From Lytechinus pictus (lineage: Eukaryota > Echinodermata > Echinoidea > Temnopleuroida > Toxopneustidae): a stretch of DNA of 64,000 nt. The translations under genes and the position numbers were made by a program. Below, one piece after another: positions 33,371 through 45,809 of this stretch. The stretch is taken from positions 17,375,001 through 17,439,000 of the forward strand of contig NC_087257.1 of the NCBI RefSeq assembly GCF_037042905.1, in the 5' to 3' direction. The notes beneath the pieces were generated by a model. The model saw only the letters and a list, made by a program, of their open reading frames with translations, searched no databases and had not been told where the DNA came from. Position 1 is the first letter of the stretch. Each line of letters starts with the position of its first letter.

Positions 33371-33961
33371 TTAAAGGTCAAGTCCACCCCAGAAAAATGT
33401 TGATTTGAATAGAGAAAAATCAAACCAGCATAATGCTAAAAATTTCATCAAAATCGGATGTAAAATAAGAAAGTTATGGCATTTTAAAGTTTCGCTTAAT
33501 TTTCACAAAACAGTGATATGCACAACTCAAGTGTCATGCGAATGAGTCAGTCGATGACGTCCATCACTCACTATTTTATTATTTGAATTATACAATATTT
33601 CCTTTTTTACAGATTTGACAACAAGGACCAAGTTGACCGAACCATATTATAGTATTAAACAATGTTAATTCTGGGAGGAATTAATCGTTGTTTCACTTGA
33701 CAATGAGGAGAAAATTTTAATATTTCATTTTTCATGTAATAAAATACAAAAGAAAAAGTGAGTCAATGACGTCACCAGTCTCCTCAATTGCATAAAGACC
33801 ATGATGTGCATATAACTGTTTTGTGAAATTAAGCAAAACTTTAAAATGTCATAACTTTCTTATTTTACATCCGATTTTGATGAAATTTTCAGTGTTATGC
33901 TTGTTGGATTTTTCTCTTTTTATTCAAATCAGCTTTTTGTTGGGGTGGACTTGTCCTTTAA
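33371..33961. mobile_element. TTAA MITE, palindromic (TTAAAGGTCAAGTCCACCCC ends)
   Basis: TTAA on both sides, ends AAGGTCAAGTCCACCCC and GGGGTGGACTTGTCCTT, and a palindromic body containing TTCATCAAAATCGGATGTAA and TTACATCCGATTTTGATGAA. The partner arm at 39036-39039 has a single TTAA in otherwise matching sequence, i.e. the empty site. Confidence 0.93.
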
Positions 33962-34016
33962 AAAGCATTATTTTTGTCAAAATGGGATCACAGTTACCAT
34001 GGTTACACCAAAGTCA

Positions 34017-34329
34017 CGGGCCCGTATTCTGAAGTCGGGTTTAACTTAAACTCAGGTTTAAAGTTGTGGTGTAAGTATGGACAGCCAATTGTTACATAAT
34101 CACTAACAGTAAAGATATCATACTTTCAGCTCATTCAGCTCTCAAATCATTCATAATTGTGTAGGAAGTATAAATAGATGATTGTCTTCACCATCGATGA
34201 ATCAGGAAAGAGCACAGTAAACATAAGAAACATACAACTTAATTAAAATTTTGATACTTTTGGCTTCCCATACTTAAACCACAACTTTAAACCTGAGTTT
34301 AAGTTAAACCCGACTTCAGAATACGGGCC
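34017..34329. mobile_element. 312-bp palindromic MITE (GGCCCGTATTCTGAAGT family), copy 2
   Basis: Begins CGGGCCCGTATTCTGAAGTC, ends GACTTCAGAATACGGGCC. The partner arm reads straight through (AAAGTCATTCAGTC on the complementary strand near 38972-38986), giving the empty site. The target duplication is short, possibly CA. Confidence 0.9.
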
Positions 34330-35890
34330 ATTCAGTCTTGTTGAAATGTCAGTGAAACCTCGGGTAGGGGTCTTACCTCATAAGCACAATAACAGGCCAC
34401 CATTCGTGCGTATTCGTAACTTCCATTATCATGATTATATGACTACCCTGTTTGCAAATTACCGGTTTTGATTTTTACCCCGATAAGCCAAAAATGGAGA
34501 GCTTGAAAAATGTCAACTAGAAGACTAATTCATTTATTTTTAAGGAGGCTGTTTATTTGCATAATTATATTCAACAAATCATAGACAAAGCGACATTGGG
34601 AAGGCCATAAAGCTTTCAATATTGAAAAGGAACATCAAAGTCATGTTTAGTTATGTTTCATCCTTGCTATGTGTGCTAGACACATAATGCAGCTATGTTA
34701 TTTTTTGTAATATTTTATCAGATTGTATGTTTTTTAAATGAATGATCAATAAAGACTCTTAAAAAGAAAATATATCTTAATAATAAAACAATGAAAAAAA
34801 AGTTTTCCATATATATTACAAGACAACATATTCGAATAGTTATTTCTAAAGTATTATGATAAAACAAACATTTTAATCACAAAATTAAACAATTAGCATA
34901 TCAATGAAAAGATCTATATGCTCTCTCCTCAGGTTATAATCATTTATAATTTTAAAGAGCTTATTGAATCAAATTATAATCCAAAAGAATCTCGATCCTG
35001 GCTTCGGTGATACTTTGCTTTGATATAATATTGAGCTTTGTTTTTACCAAATGAATAGATTGTTCAGTATAGAGTCCAAGCCTTGTAAAAATCTCAGTAT
35101 CGTAATCAATAATTTTACCATCAACATCTTTCTGAGTTTATATTTCCTATGAATAGAATGGCCGTTGGAATTTTCCCTCCTTCATGTTCTTTGCACATGT
35201 TTAATGAAATATTCTATTGCACCTTTAATTTTATTTGATTACAATGTAAGGGGCAGTTTTTTACGATTGATTGCATTGACTACAAATCAATCGTGAAAAT
35301 CAAGCGTACGATTAATTATTGCTAACGTTTGTGTTACGGGACCCAAGAATTGTGTACAAATAATGCACAGTTGTGGTGTTCGTGACATGCATACAACATA
35401 AATTTAGATGGTATCAATGAAGATACAAGAATCACGAGGCTTTATTGCCGGGTGCATTCGCACACTCACATTGAAAATACCCAAGTCGCCTGCATCGCCA
35501 CTAATATAAAACTAAAAACAAACTTCTAACGGTGAATGATTTGTTTCGTCGAAATGGGTGGAAACTATGAATAAATGGCAATTAAAGGAACGTTTGCAAA
35601 TAGTTCAAATGTTTTTTTTTATGGATTTTTTCCCATCAATTTATTGCTACGTCTGTGCATCATTCAATTTAATATGAAATTTAACAGATATGTAGCACTA
35701 ATGTTACTGAAGGTCGGAATTCAGTAATTACAATTATTAATTACTTTCTGTGACAGTGTTTATCTACAGACTGTTACGACATAATTGAATGGCATCATTT
35801 AGAATGAACATCAAGCGAGAAACAAGATCTATATGGACTACTTCTATTTGCTACAGATCGAATATGAATTTGCAGATGATCCAACTCTTG

Positions 35891-35896
35891 TTTAAT
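35891..35896 (-). promoter_or_regulatory. Poly(A) signal ATTAAA after the lone terminal exon
   Basis: ATTAAA on the minus strand, 51 bp past the stop codon at 35947. This supports the reading of 35947-36155 as a true terminal exon. Confidence 0.5.
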
Positions 35897-35946
35897 AGCC
35901 TCCATGAACAATGTCGAATCACGTCTTGGGCGGACAAGTCACTCTC

Positions 35947-36155
35947 CTACTTGCGGTAGCTGCCCTTGGTTCCGAGGGACTGCAGCCGGGAGACGAGACC
36001 TCCCTTTGGAACTGACCCGCCGTGTCTCTTGGCGGTGGATGACATGTGACCAGCCGCGAAAGTACCGGATTTGACCCCTCTCGGGGTGTAGCCCAAGCGG
36101 TTGGCTCCTGCGCTGACCTGTGAACTCGGTTGGCTTCCAGGAGGCATATTTGTAT
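35947..36155 (-). CDS. Terminal exon of an unrecognised basic protein
   Basis: A minus-strand acceptor TTTCGACAG is followed by an open frame (two bases, then TNMPPGSQPSSQVSAGANRL and further Gly/Ser/Lys/Arg-rich sequence, ending LQSLGTKGSYRK) and TAG. About 69 residues. The composition is basic and Ser/Gly-rich with no recognised domain, so it is probably a disordered tail. It lies in the loop of the inverted duplication. Higher coordinates should hold upstream exons, but none were found up to the EEP gene. It may be a stranded or pseudogenic exon, or belong to a gene with a very long intron. Function not assigned. Confidence 0.5.
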
Positions 36156-36199
36156 CTGTCGAAATAATTTCAAGAAAATTAATTAATTAGACCTGTAGT

Positions 36200-36259
36200 C
36201 AGTGGCGTACCTAGGATTTTCCACAGGGGGGGCAAAACCGTCCGCCAAAAAATTTGACA

Positions 36260-36293
<34 letters not shown>

Positions 36294-36639
36294 TCTTCGA
36301 TCACAAATAAAGGATTTCGTACCAGAAAAAAATTGACAAGCAAAAAAAAAAGAAAAAAAAAAAAAGAAAAAAAAAAAAAAAAAAAGGTCTTCGATCACAA
36401 ATTAAGGATTTCGTACCAGAAAAAAATTGACAAGCAAAAAAAAAAAAAAAAAAAAAAAAGGTCTTCAAGCTCGTCAGGGGGGCATTGAAGGTCTTAAAGC
36501 TCGTCAGGGGGGGCAAAAAAGTTTTTTTCAAGCCCGTCAGGGGGGGGCAAAGATACGTTTTTGCATGGGTTGTGACTCGTCAGGGGGGGGGGGCAGAGTG
36601 CCCCCCCTGCCCCCCCCCCCCCCCGTAGGTACGCTAGTG
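36200..36639. mobile_element. hAT-like MITE with 8-bp target duplication CCTGTAGT
   Basis: The left end CAGTGGCGTACCTAGG and right end GGTACGCTAGTG are inverted. CCTGTAGT stands exactly on both sides (36192-36199 and 36640-36647). The interior has three TTGACAAGCAAAA plus A-run units, each followed by GGTCTTC, then G-tract TCGTCAGGGGGG units. Confidence 0.92.
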
Positions 36640-36649
36640 CCTGTAGTGT

Positions 36650-38130
36650 TGCTTGGCCAGCTCGGGGAGGTACATTTTAGTACTAGGTTTGCTAATTCTC
36701 CCGGGGGGGAGTTGATTCCAGCGCGACCATGGGGTCTCGAAAAGCTGCGCAGCACCCTAAACACGTAATTTCCATATTCTGAAATTGCACCCCTTAATAA
36801 GTACTGGTGTGTGAAACCCTACCCTTAACAAGTATTGGAAACAAAACGATACTCTTGACAAAGGCCTGAAATGAACCCCTAAAGCAAGGTTTCCACTTTG
36901 GCGAGTTAACATCGCGAGTTATGGCGAGTTATAGCGAGTTGCCAAAATGAGGCACTCGCGATAACTCGCATAAAGCTCACCATGAAACTCGGGATAACTC
37001 GCGACAACTCGGCATGGCTCGGCGGAGCTCGTTCAAGCTCGGGACAATTAACTCTCCTTGAAGTCATGAGCAGTTTCAAAATTTTTGAACATGTTCAAAA
37101 ATGCATGTTTGCAATGAATCACAATTGGTTTCCAAGCAATAGATCTCGGTGGATCATTATTATTTAAAATTTTGGTTACGTTCTAAAATTGCTCTTGCGA
37201 GTGAGCGAAGGGAGCCAGTAAACTTACCATATTTTATTAATGATTTTTTTTCTTTCGAGCACTCAACGATTTTCTAAATCAAATATTTTGGTCATGCACC
37301 GTCGTATAAGTTACTAAATAAGAACCTGTTGTGTGCCTGGCATTCCAGTTACTAAGTTTCATCAAAATCAACAATGGTTGTATTAGATATCCAAATTGCA
37401 TATTAGCTCCTTTAAATGAATAATAACAATACTTTGGTAATTTTGCCATGACTACCCTGAACTTGCTTGGGTGCTGTGCTGAGACCATTATCATTTTCAT
37501 GGTGGTTGCCATGTTTGGCTTTACTTGCTTCCTTCTCTCGTTTAAAAATCTAAGAACATTCTCCACAAACTCCCCAGCAATTACTATACATAGATGTTTC
37601 AGTAAAGGTTGAAACTACTCAAAGACTGCTTTTATTAGAGACAATTGCTAGACCTTTGTCTGTGTTTAGTAAATTTCTTGTAAAAAAAAAAAAAAAAAAA
37701 AAATATTTTGATTACGATACTCAGATATCAGAAAATGTAGCAGAATTAACAGATTTTAGGCATTGATTATTCATGTTACTTTCGCTCTATTTGATTTAAT
37801 TTCCACATTCCAATAATAAAAGACAAGTATAATAATTTTTTCAGCATTACATAACAATAAGCAAATAATATAATGAATAACATATACATATATAACATTA
37901 TTCCAACTAAAATATAATATATTTGAAAATTTCCTTTTTTTTAATTATTGAAACATGTAGCAGATAAAATATAAATATCGACACAAAACATTCTGAAATG
38001 TGGAAGACTGTCGTAATATTAATAATAATGATGATAATATTAATAGGCACTTATAAATAATACTTTAGAAATAACTATTCGAATATGTTGTATTGTAATA
38101 TATATGGAAAACGTTTTTATTTCATTGTTT
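36650..38130. other. Loop of the inverted duplication: repeats, no gene seen
   Basis: 36650-36900 is a partial copy of the CGTGTTTAGGG-rich element found complete at 30540-31104. 36900-37035 holds about eight GCGAGTTAT / ACTCGCGA words in imperfect tandem. The rest is AT-rich with an A-run at 37682-37702. 37990-38120 repeats sequence at 38450-38530 (CTTTAGAAATAACTATTCGA). Confidence 0.55.
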
Positions 38131-38132
38131 GA

Positions 38133-39697
38133 CATGAAGGAGGGAACGGCCATTCTATTCATAGGAAATATAAACTCAGAAAGATTTTGATGATAAATCA
38201 TTAATTACGATACTGAGATTTTTACAAGGCTTGGACTCTATTCTGAACAATCTATTCATTTGGTAAAAAACAAAGCTCAATATTATATCAAAGCAAAGTA
38301 TCACCGAAGCCAGGATCGAGATTCTTTTGGATTATAATTTGATTCAATAAGCTCTTTAAAATTATAAATAATTATAACCTGAGGAGAGAGCATATAGATC
38401 TTTTCATTGATATGCTAATTGTTTAATTTTGTGATTAAAATGTTTGTTTTATCATAATACTTTAGAAATAACTATTCGATTATGTTGTCTTGTAATATAT
38501 ATGGAAAACTTTTTTTTTCATTGTTTTATTATTAAGATATATTTTCTTTTTAATAGTCTTTATTGATCATTCATTTAAAAAACATACAATCTGATAAAAT
38601 ATTACAAAAAATAACATAGCTGCATTATGTGTCAGGCACACATAGCAAGGATGAAACATAACTAACCATGACTTTGATATTCCTTTTCAATAAGTGGAAG
38701 CTTTATGGCGTTCCCAATGTCGCTTTGTCTATGATTTGTTGAATATAATTATGCAAATAAACAGCCTTCTTAAAATAAATGAAATCTTCTAGTTGACATT
38801 TTTCAAGCTCTCCATTTTTTGCCTTATCGGGGTAAAAATCAAAACCAGTAATTTGCAAACAGGGTAGTCAATTCTTAATGGAAGTTACGAATTACGAATA
38901 CGCAAGAATGGTGGCCTGTTATTGTGCTTATGAGGTAAGACCCCTACCCGAGGTTTCACTGGCATTTCAACAAGACTGAATGACTTTGGTGTAATCACGG
39001 TAACTGCGATCCTATTTTGACAAAAATAATGCTTTTTAACGACATTATAATTTGCATCTTCAAAGATTGGATTTAACTGTGGCTGATGGGAATAAAAATG
39101 TTGGATAATCTGAGGGCAGGGTAATAATGAGCCAACAAAAATAATTTGAGGTGGCTAGACATGGCGTACGAGGTTAAAAATTCTGAAGCTGCAAGAGGGC
39201 GAAGCGAGTGAGCCAAACATTTAATTCACCTTATTTATCCAAAATTTAATTTTGTGATTTGATGTACTATTTAGAAAATGAAATGATACTTCACCCTTTT
39301 TCTTTGTTTACTTTTTGTCCAAAGAACAATGTAAGTCATCCGTAAATTGCAAACAGCTTGATAAATTACAATTGATCCAGGGTCATGTTTCACAAAAACT
39401 TGTTTTGATAGCAAATGCACATATCAACCAATCAAACTGAATTATTTCAGTAGCTTTTAACTTGTTGCAAACTTGTTATCAAAATTAGTTTTATGAAATT
39501 AACTTACGAAGTAAATGGTTCTTGTATAAAGCCCTATGTTTTACCGTATTCAGACCAACGATTTCGATTTTACAATTGATGAGAACATCCCAAATACGGT
39601 GGAGGGGTGATGGTTGCCTATTGCTCCGTTCTAAAAATCCCAAGTATGTAAATTGATGTCACGTACGCCACACTCTAGGTAAGAAATGACGCAGAAG
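38133..39697. repeat. Right arm of the large inverted duplication
   Basis: Reverse-complement partner of 32608-35183. It keeps the pre-insertion state at two sites (TTAA at 39036-39039, and near 38979). Confidence 0.88.
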
Positions 39698-39699
39698 CC

Positions 39700-41030
39700 A
39701 TGTTTTCAATCCGAGTTTAATCTAGACTAGTTTTGAGTACGGTATGATGATTTCCATTCTCCTCGCGCGAATTTTTTTTACCGTGCGAGCGATTTTTATT
39801 TCTCTGGAGGAAGAGTAAGGACGATAATAAGACCTGTATTAAAACTGGAAACGAAAGGGATTCATATGACATATACGACTTATGATATACTGGAATATTG
39901 GTATGATAATTCTGTCTGATTTGCATTTTTTTTTCCTTTCGAAGAAGAAAATACCGTAGACCTTAGAACTTGTTTGTTACCAATAACTTCAGTTCAGTAC
40001 CTCACGATCGAAATCGAGTGAGAGAGAAGTACATGTTGGAGTAAATGGGAGATAACGATGTGGGATTTACATACAATTCAACAAAAATCAAGTCAAATAT
40101 GTGGAATGTGATTATGTTAAAACAGAAGTCAAAATTCGCTTATGTTAAAAGAGTAGTCCAGTACATTTTATTTAAGGCACTTGCCGGCTTAAAAACTCAA
40201 ATTTCAATTTCATTTTATTTTCCCAGCATGTTTATCCCATTGAAGACATTGTTAGAAAAAATAATCGCATCGAAATAAAAAAAAAAATCGCCCAAAATCC
40301 AAAACCCGAGTGATTACGCACGCGCACGCGACCCGACTGATTAGTGTAAACCTTCTAAATTGACAAACATGTACACATGATTGGCAATTTTCTTTGTTGT
40401 TTGTTGTTGTTTCTTTGTTTTTTTTTACTCAAAAGAAAAAGATGTTATGAACTTTATAACATCAAAACAAGAATAAATCCTTGATATCTACTCAGAGCAA
40501 TTAAAATCGAGTCTGATCAATAAAATCAGGTTAATCTTGCAAAACAATAATAAAGTATGTTCATGTAGCCTATAAGCGGTTAAACACCTATACCATAAGT
40601 GGACGTACAACATTTTCCCTGTGATTTTTTTCTTTGTTGATTGTAAAACAAGGTGTGTTTTATTTCTTAATGCCAAAATCCAAGTGTTTTTAGAGGACAG
40701 TTTTTAAGAAAATATAAAAGTAACAGGTCATTGGCAGTTCTTCTATTGTGATCATTCACATGAACTAATACATATTGCTCTACAACACCAACAACTTGTT
40801 CGTATCATATCCATAGCAACGGCACTTCTGAACCAAAAATATGTAAAAATTGGAAAGGAGGAATTTAAAAAAGAAACCCTGAACTTCGGCTGAATTCCAT
40901 GAAAGATTTTTCGCAGAGTGGGTTTGAAACAAAGCCTGTTCAGACTTTTTGTATATGATTGTGATTCATTTAGCAGGTACCCTGATCAAGTTTCAGTAAT
41001 ACATGTATATACATAACAAAAAATGTATAC
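39700..41030. other. No gene or repeat recognised
   Basis: AT-rich sequence with short open frames only, none with a recognisable domain or convincing splice pair. Confidence 0.5.
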
Positions 41031-41033
41031 ATA

Positions 41034-41208
41034 CAGGGGCCGCGGAACGGTTTTCAAAGTGGGGGGGGGGGGGGCTGAGTTAAAAGTGGGGGCTGACCAT
41101 GCAGAAAAATCACAATCATATGGTCATTTTTGCGTTTTTGTACACGGTTTTGGAAAAAAGTGGGGGCTGAAGCCCCCCAGCCCCCCCCCCCCGCTTCCGC
41201 GGCCCCTG
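41034..41208. mobile_element. hAT-like MITE (CAGGGGCCGCGGAA ends)
   Basis: CAGGGGCCGCGGAACGG at the left and CCGCTTCCGCGGCCCCTG at the right are inverted ends. The interior has G and C tracts and GCTGACCATGCA. It is the same family as 26186-26354 in the other orientation. Confidence 0.75.
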
Positions 41209-41593
41209 CATGCTCTTGGCAAAGGACACTAAATCATGACAACCACTGCCCTCTGCCAAAAGTGAGCATTTAGTTTTGTACATGTATTTCTCAGTGAATA
41301 TGTTGAATTGAATGCAATATACAGTATTTGTCATTTTTTCAAGCAATCTGCTTATAATGACAATCCTCCTGCAAACTGTGAATGTTAATTTTTTTGTAGT
41401 AGTAGATCATATATTTGTTTAAATTTACTTTTTATTTATTCATTTTTTGTCTTTATGATTCATGCCAAAAAGCAATAGCCAATATATGTTTATCATGGAA
41501 TGAAAAACGTATTATATACGAATGTTATGAATGCAGAAGAAATCAATCAATCAAATCAAATCAAATCAAATCAAATGATACATAAAATCTTCA

Positions 41594-41838
41594 TTGGGTG
41601 ATTTCAAGTCCGGTGATGGCCTTGGTGTTGGTGTTAGTGTTGAAATTTAGTTTGCTTCCCCTAGCTCCAAAACTAATTCAGAGTTTGTAAAACTTATCCA
41701 GATCACTTGATTGACATCTCAACAACGAGTGAGTGACTTTTCGGGACCGTCCTCATGTTATTTTTGGTGTTATAATCGTGTAAAAATTGACCTAACACCA
41801 ACACCAAAACGTCAACACTGAACTTGAAATCACCCATT
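41594..41838. mobile_element. Palindromic-end MITE (TTGGGTGATTTCAAG)
   Basis: TTGGGTGATTTCAAGTCCGG at the left, CTGAACTTGAAATCACCCAT at the right. The interior has repeated GTTGGTGTT / AACACCAAC words in opposite orientation. Confidence 0.7.
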
Positions 41839-42344
41839 GTCACTGCATGGCAACCCATAGTTTAACATTTTATTATTTTACATGTATTTAAATACATAGG
41901 CCTACACTCTAGTACTGTTGTAGCTGTAGAACCTGTTTTCTTATTTTTTAGCAAAACTGCTAACTGTCAAATACATGTTCTAATATTCAGGGTTATACTA
42001 AAATAAATCATTCAAACAACTTGCAACTTTCCCCCCAGTCGGTCAGAGCTTTGCAGGTCAATACCTTGAAACAGTCAGAGTTCCAACTATATGGCTCAAA
42101 GAACAAAGGAGGTGTAACAAAAAAAATACAGGTTTCTTAAACATATGATCTTCAGTCGTGGGCTTGAAAAAAGGGTTTTTATATGAGAATGTGAGTCTAT
42201 AGGCGTCTGTAGAAGTCATGGAATTCTTCAAAAGAAACCGATCCTCATTTCATGTTAAGAGCTTTGAATAGGAACACCAACTATGCAGCATTAGCTGTAC
42301 CAAGATAGTTCATCATCTTGGATTGTCAGTACACACTTAAAATG

Positions 42345-42533
42345 TTGGGCAACATACTGTCCACTGTGTTGGGTAGTGTAGGTTGGTAAATATATATATA
42401 TATATATATATACAGTATATATATTTTGGGAAATTATTATCCAATTGAGCAAATCTATCAACCAATTTTTAGTTTTTATTACCCAATTTGGACAGATCTT
42501 AACCAATAGGTGTGTGGACAGTGTGTTGCCCAT
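42345..42533. mobile_element. Inverted-end MITE (TTGGGCAACATACTGTCCAC)
   Basis: TTGGGCAACATACTGTCCAC at the left and GTGGACAGTGTGTTGCCCA at the right are inverted. A (TA)n run at about 42391-42410 lies inside, flanked by further ACCCAAT / TTGGGTA words. Confidence 0.7.
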
Positions 42534-42539
42534 GCAGGT

Positions 42540-43785
42540 TTGCTTAAAAGCAATTTCTACACAAGAGGATGCAGACACAGCAGAAAATATCAGCATCTTC
42601 ATGACGTTAATATTTTCTTTAAATTCAATTTTGACTTTTGACTATTTTGAGTGAATCATGAAATAAAAAGCCAAGAATAATTTTAGTAGTGAAATGAATT
42701 ATTTTAAAATTTATGTTAGTGTAAAGGACTATATTTTGGCTGTTTGCGCTTTGTAAAATTGTAAAAAAATAAAAATAATCTGATTTAAATCAAATAAATC
42801 TGATTTTTTGTTTAATAAAAAAAAAAATAAAAAAAAATCGACAACGCTGATAATTATCTCGGCAACAAGTTTACTGGTAGAATAGTTCTCCTTAACCCCC
42901 CCCCCCCAAGATCATATAATGCAGAGTCTCGAGAACATAATCTTACTGCATTAAAGGTAATTTCAGATGAATATTGTAAAATTACAGAAAATTAATTTGG
43001 TATTTCGTTTATGAAAGTTTGCAAATTGCCTGTAATACATCCCTTTTTTCTTTTTTAAAAGAGACCTTTTTTGTTAAATTGCTGAAAATTTCCTGTTTCA
43101 AGAATTTACAAAACGATTCGGTTATTGTTCTGTAAAATGTTCTGTCTCTAACTTTGTGATGGGCCTGAGAAAAGAAAACAAAATAGGGTTAAGATGAAAA
43201 ATAATAAAATGGTAAAAGAAAGAACAGGAAAGGAAAGTAAATATTTATTACGTACGTCTTCTGTTCTTTCGCTCCAATCATTTATGTACTTTAGCCTTTA
43301 TTTTCATTTTATTATAATTTTAAGTTTTTTCCAACCTTACACCACCCTTCTCCCACTATTTATTTTATCATATTTTTATTTCTGCCGACAGGCCAATTGC
43401 GGGGTGTCACACCCTAACCTCCACGGCCCCTCTCGAGTTGCCCCTGTCTATGTTACCTGCTCCAAAAAAAATGCCAAAAATTTCTTACCTGTTCAAACAA
43501 CTTGCTCCAGATTATGCCACAGAAATCTAATAAGACTTCTTTTCTTTCAAAATAAGTTCAGTATTGTTGGTAGCTTAAAAATAATTTCTTAAGAGACGAA
43601 ACGGCTGATATTGGCAAAGCTGTAACTTCGTAAACTTGCGAACTGTCAAACTAGTTTGTTCAACAGAATATGTTGAACACATGCACTAGTTTGATGTAGA
43701 TTTACATCTTTATAGGTGATCTGTCTGAAACGCCACGCCCACTCCTGGGGAATTCCAGCCTAACCTGGCCAATAAAAATGACTTA
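42540..43785. other. No gene seen
   Basis: A 132-codon open frame at 43194-43592 is Ser/Leu/Phe-rich from T-rich DNA and has no recognisable domain. No transposon was recognised. A C-run lies at 42896-42908. Confidence 0.5.
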
Positions 43786-44391
43786 CGTACATGAAACAGG
43801 CTGTTGCTGCGCTAATCGAGAATTGCCCCACCAATGAGAAAGCTTGTTTCGTCAACACGTGATCACCTGATTATGACGTCATTCTGGAGAGAATGATGTG
43901 ATTGCATGGAGCGGCGCTGTTATCATGGCTGACATTAGTCGATTGCCCAATCGATAGTGAAAGTCCCTGCTGCCAAATCAAGATTTCAACATGTCTCTTA
44001 ATCATTCGGGGTTTGTGTTGCAATGAAAATTATTACCCCCCCCCCCCATCCTCTAATATTCAATTCAACCATCTTATATGATGAATAAGAATAAGGCCCC
44101 TTATGATGTGATATGCGTCGAGTCTGAAGGATGGAGGTGGATAGAATAAGTTATCTAGAGCAAGTGGCGTAAATCCGGTCCGAGCAGGGGGGGGGGGGGG
44201 TGATAGCAATATATTGACCTGAAAATTTAAACATTTTGGGACACCCAAACAATGATGGTACATAACTATATAACCGTATACATAATTCTACTATCTATCA
44301 GTCAAAGGCCTATCACGATATTTTGTCGTTGGCTATATTCAATTTATTATAATGATTTTATGTCATATAAGCTATACTAGCTGAATTACAC

Positions 44392-44982
44392 TTAAAGGAG
44401 AATGAAACTCTTTGAGCAAGTAAGCTTTTGTGAAAGCAGAAAAATCAAAGAATAAGATCAACAAAAGTTTGAGTAAAATAGGACTAGCAATAGAAGAGTT
44501 ATGAGCATTTGAATGTCGAGATCACTAATGCTATGGAGATCCTCCCATTGGCAATGCAACCAAGATCCATGATATCACAGATGAACAACTCTCCCCTTTT
44601 GGACACTGAAAATATACCCCAAAACATCTCTTTTTGCTCTTTCTAATCATATGACAAACGATTCATCAATGATATAATGTTGTGAAACCTCTGTACTTGT
44701 CCTCTCATAAAGAGAACACCTCACCTTGTGATAGATTCTATAAAAGTGAGAATATAAGTGAAATAAGTACTAAAGCAATGAGGGAGTTGTACGTGTGTGA
44801 CATCACAGATCTTGGTCGCATTGCCAATGGGAGGATCTACATGGCACAGTGATCTCAATATTCAAATGCTCATAACTTTCTTATTATTCATTCAATCTTC
44901 CTCAAACTTTCAACAATATGTTTCTTTGATTTTTCTCTTTGATATGGATTCAGCTGGTTTCAAGGGTTTCATTCTCCTTTAA
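44392..44982. mobile_element. TTAA MITE with matching empty site
   Basis: TTAA on both sides, ends AGGAGAATGAAACTC and GGTTTCATTCTCCT, palindromic body. In copy B (near 47875-47880) the sequence reads ATTACACTTAACATCAATAT with one TTAA, which is the empty site. Same family as 17555-18147. Confidence 0.95.
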
Positions 44983-45542
44983 CATCAATATGCGAGAAAC
45001 AGAAGCAAGCGAGCAATTTTTCAGTAGTTGGAAGACAAATTGGTGTCCAAAAACCTCTTGCAAGTGGTGTGTAATCATCGCATCAAGGGCTATGTATGCG
45101 GGGTATATAAAAATGTACATGATACTACCATCTATATCACCTGTATCACTTTTGATGATGACAGTTAAAAGCCTATTACGATTTTTTTTCGATGACTATT
45201 GTAATGGTTTTGTAATATAAACTAATGATTTAAGATCAATATCCTCATGTGAGCTACCAAATTTTTAGTAGGAAGACAGAATGAAAACAAAAATGTCTTT
45301 CAAGGGGTGTTCAATTAAGGGAAATGCGGTGAGCGAGCGCAGTGAGCAAGCCTTGAAAATGTTGCTTCAGCGGTTTCAGAAAAAGTGCATATAGCATATA
45401 ATACGTGCATATAACGTATTCATAACGGATACAGCGGACAAGCAAAATTTCGGGGTGGCTCCACCCGTTTCATCCGCTCCAGACAATGGACAAAATGGGC
45501 AAACAATGAAATCACAGTGGAGGAATGCTCGATGGATGTAGA

Positions 45543-45779
45543 CAATGGCAGCGAAAGCCCCAAAAACTAGGGGGGGGGGGACCAGCAAAATTTTTTGACA
45601 AGCAAAAAAAAAAAGGTTATCAACCAAAATTTTAGGGGGGACCAACAAAAAACTTTGACAAGCAAAAAAAAAAAAAGTTGTCAACTAAAATTTTAGGGGG
45701 GATCGTCCCCCCACCTCAAATTTAGGGGGGGGGGGGGCAATGCCCCCCCGTCCCCCCCCCCCCGCTTCCGCCGCCTATG
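45543..45779. mobile_element. hAT-like G-tract MITE with 8-bp target duplication GATGTAGA (copy A)
   Basis: GGCAGCGAAAGCCC at the left and GCTTCCGCCGCCTATG at the right are inverted ends. GATGTAGA lies on both sides (45535-45542, 45780-45787). The interior has two TTGACAAGCAAAAA units. Its counterpart in copy B (48411-48576) has the same target duplication, so it predates the tandem duplication. Confidence 0.9.
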
Positions 45780-45809
45780 GATGTAGAGCGTATGAAACAT
45801 GAATGCACA

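Larger units (their letters stand above)
32608..35183. repeat. Left arm of a large inverted duplication
   Basis: Matches, in reverse complement, 38133-39697 from CTGCGTCATTTCTTACCTAG (left outer end) to CCTATGAATAGAATGGCC (inner end). It is longer than its partner because it holds two transposons (33371-33961 and 34017-34329) and some smaller changes. No gene was recognised in either arm. Confidence 0.88.

Noticed and set aside
34382-34435. Minus-strand frame YEYARMVACYCAYE followed by GTAAGA, looking like an exon end
   Set aside because: The copy in the partner arm (38882-38935) has a small insertion that breaks the frame, there is no acceptor, and it lies downstream of another terminal exon; treated as repeat sequence.
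36183-36531. Poly-Phe open frames
   Set aside because: They are translations of the A/T runs inside the hAT-like MITE at 36200-36639.
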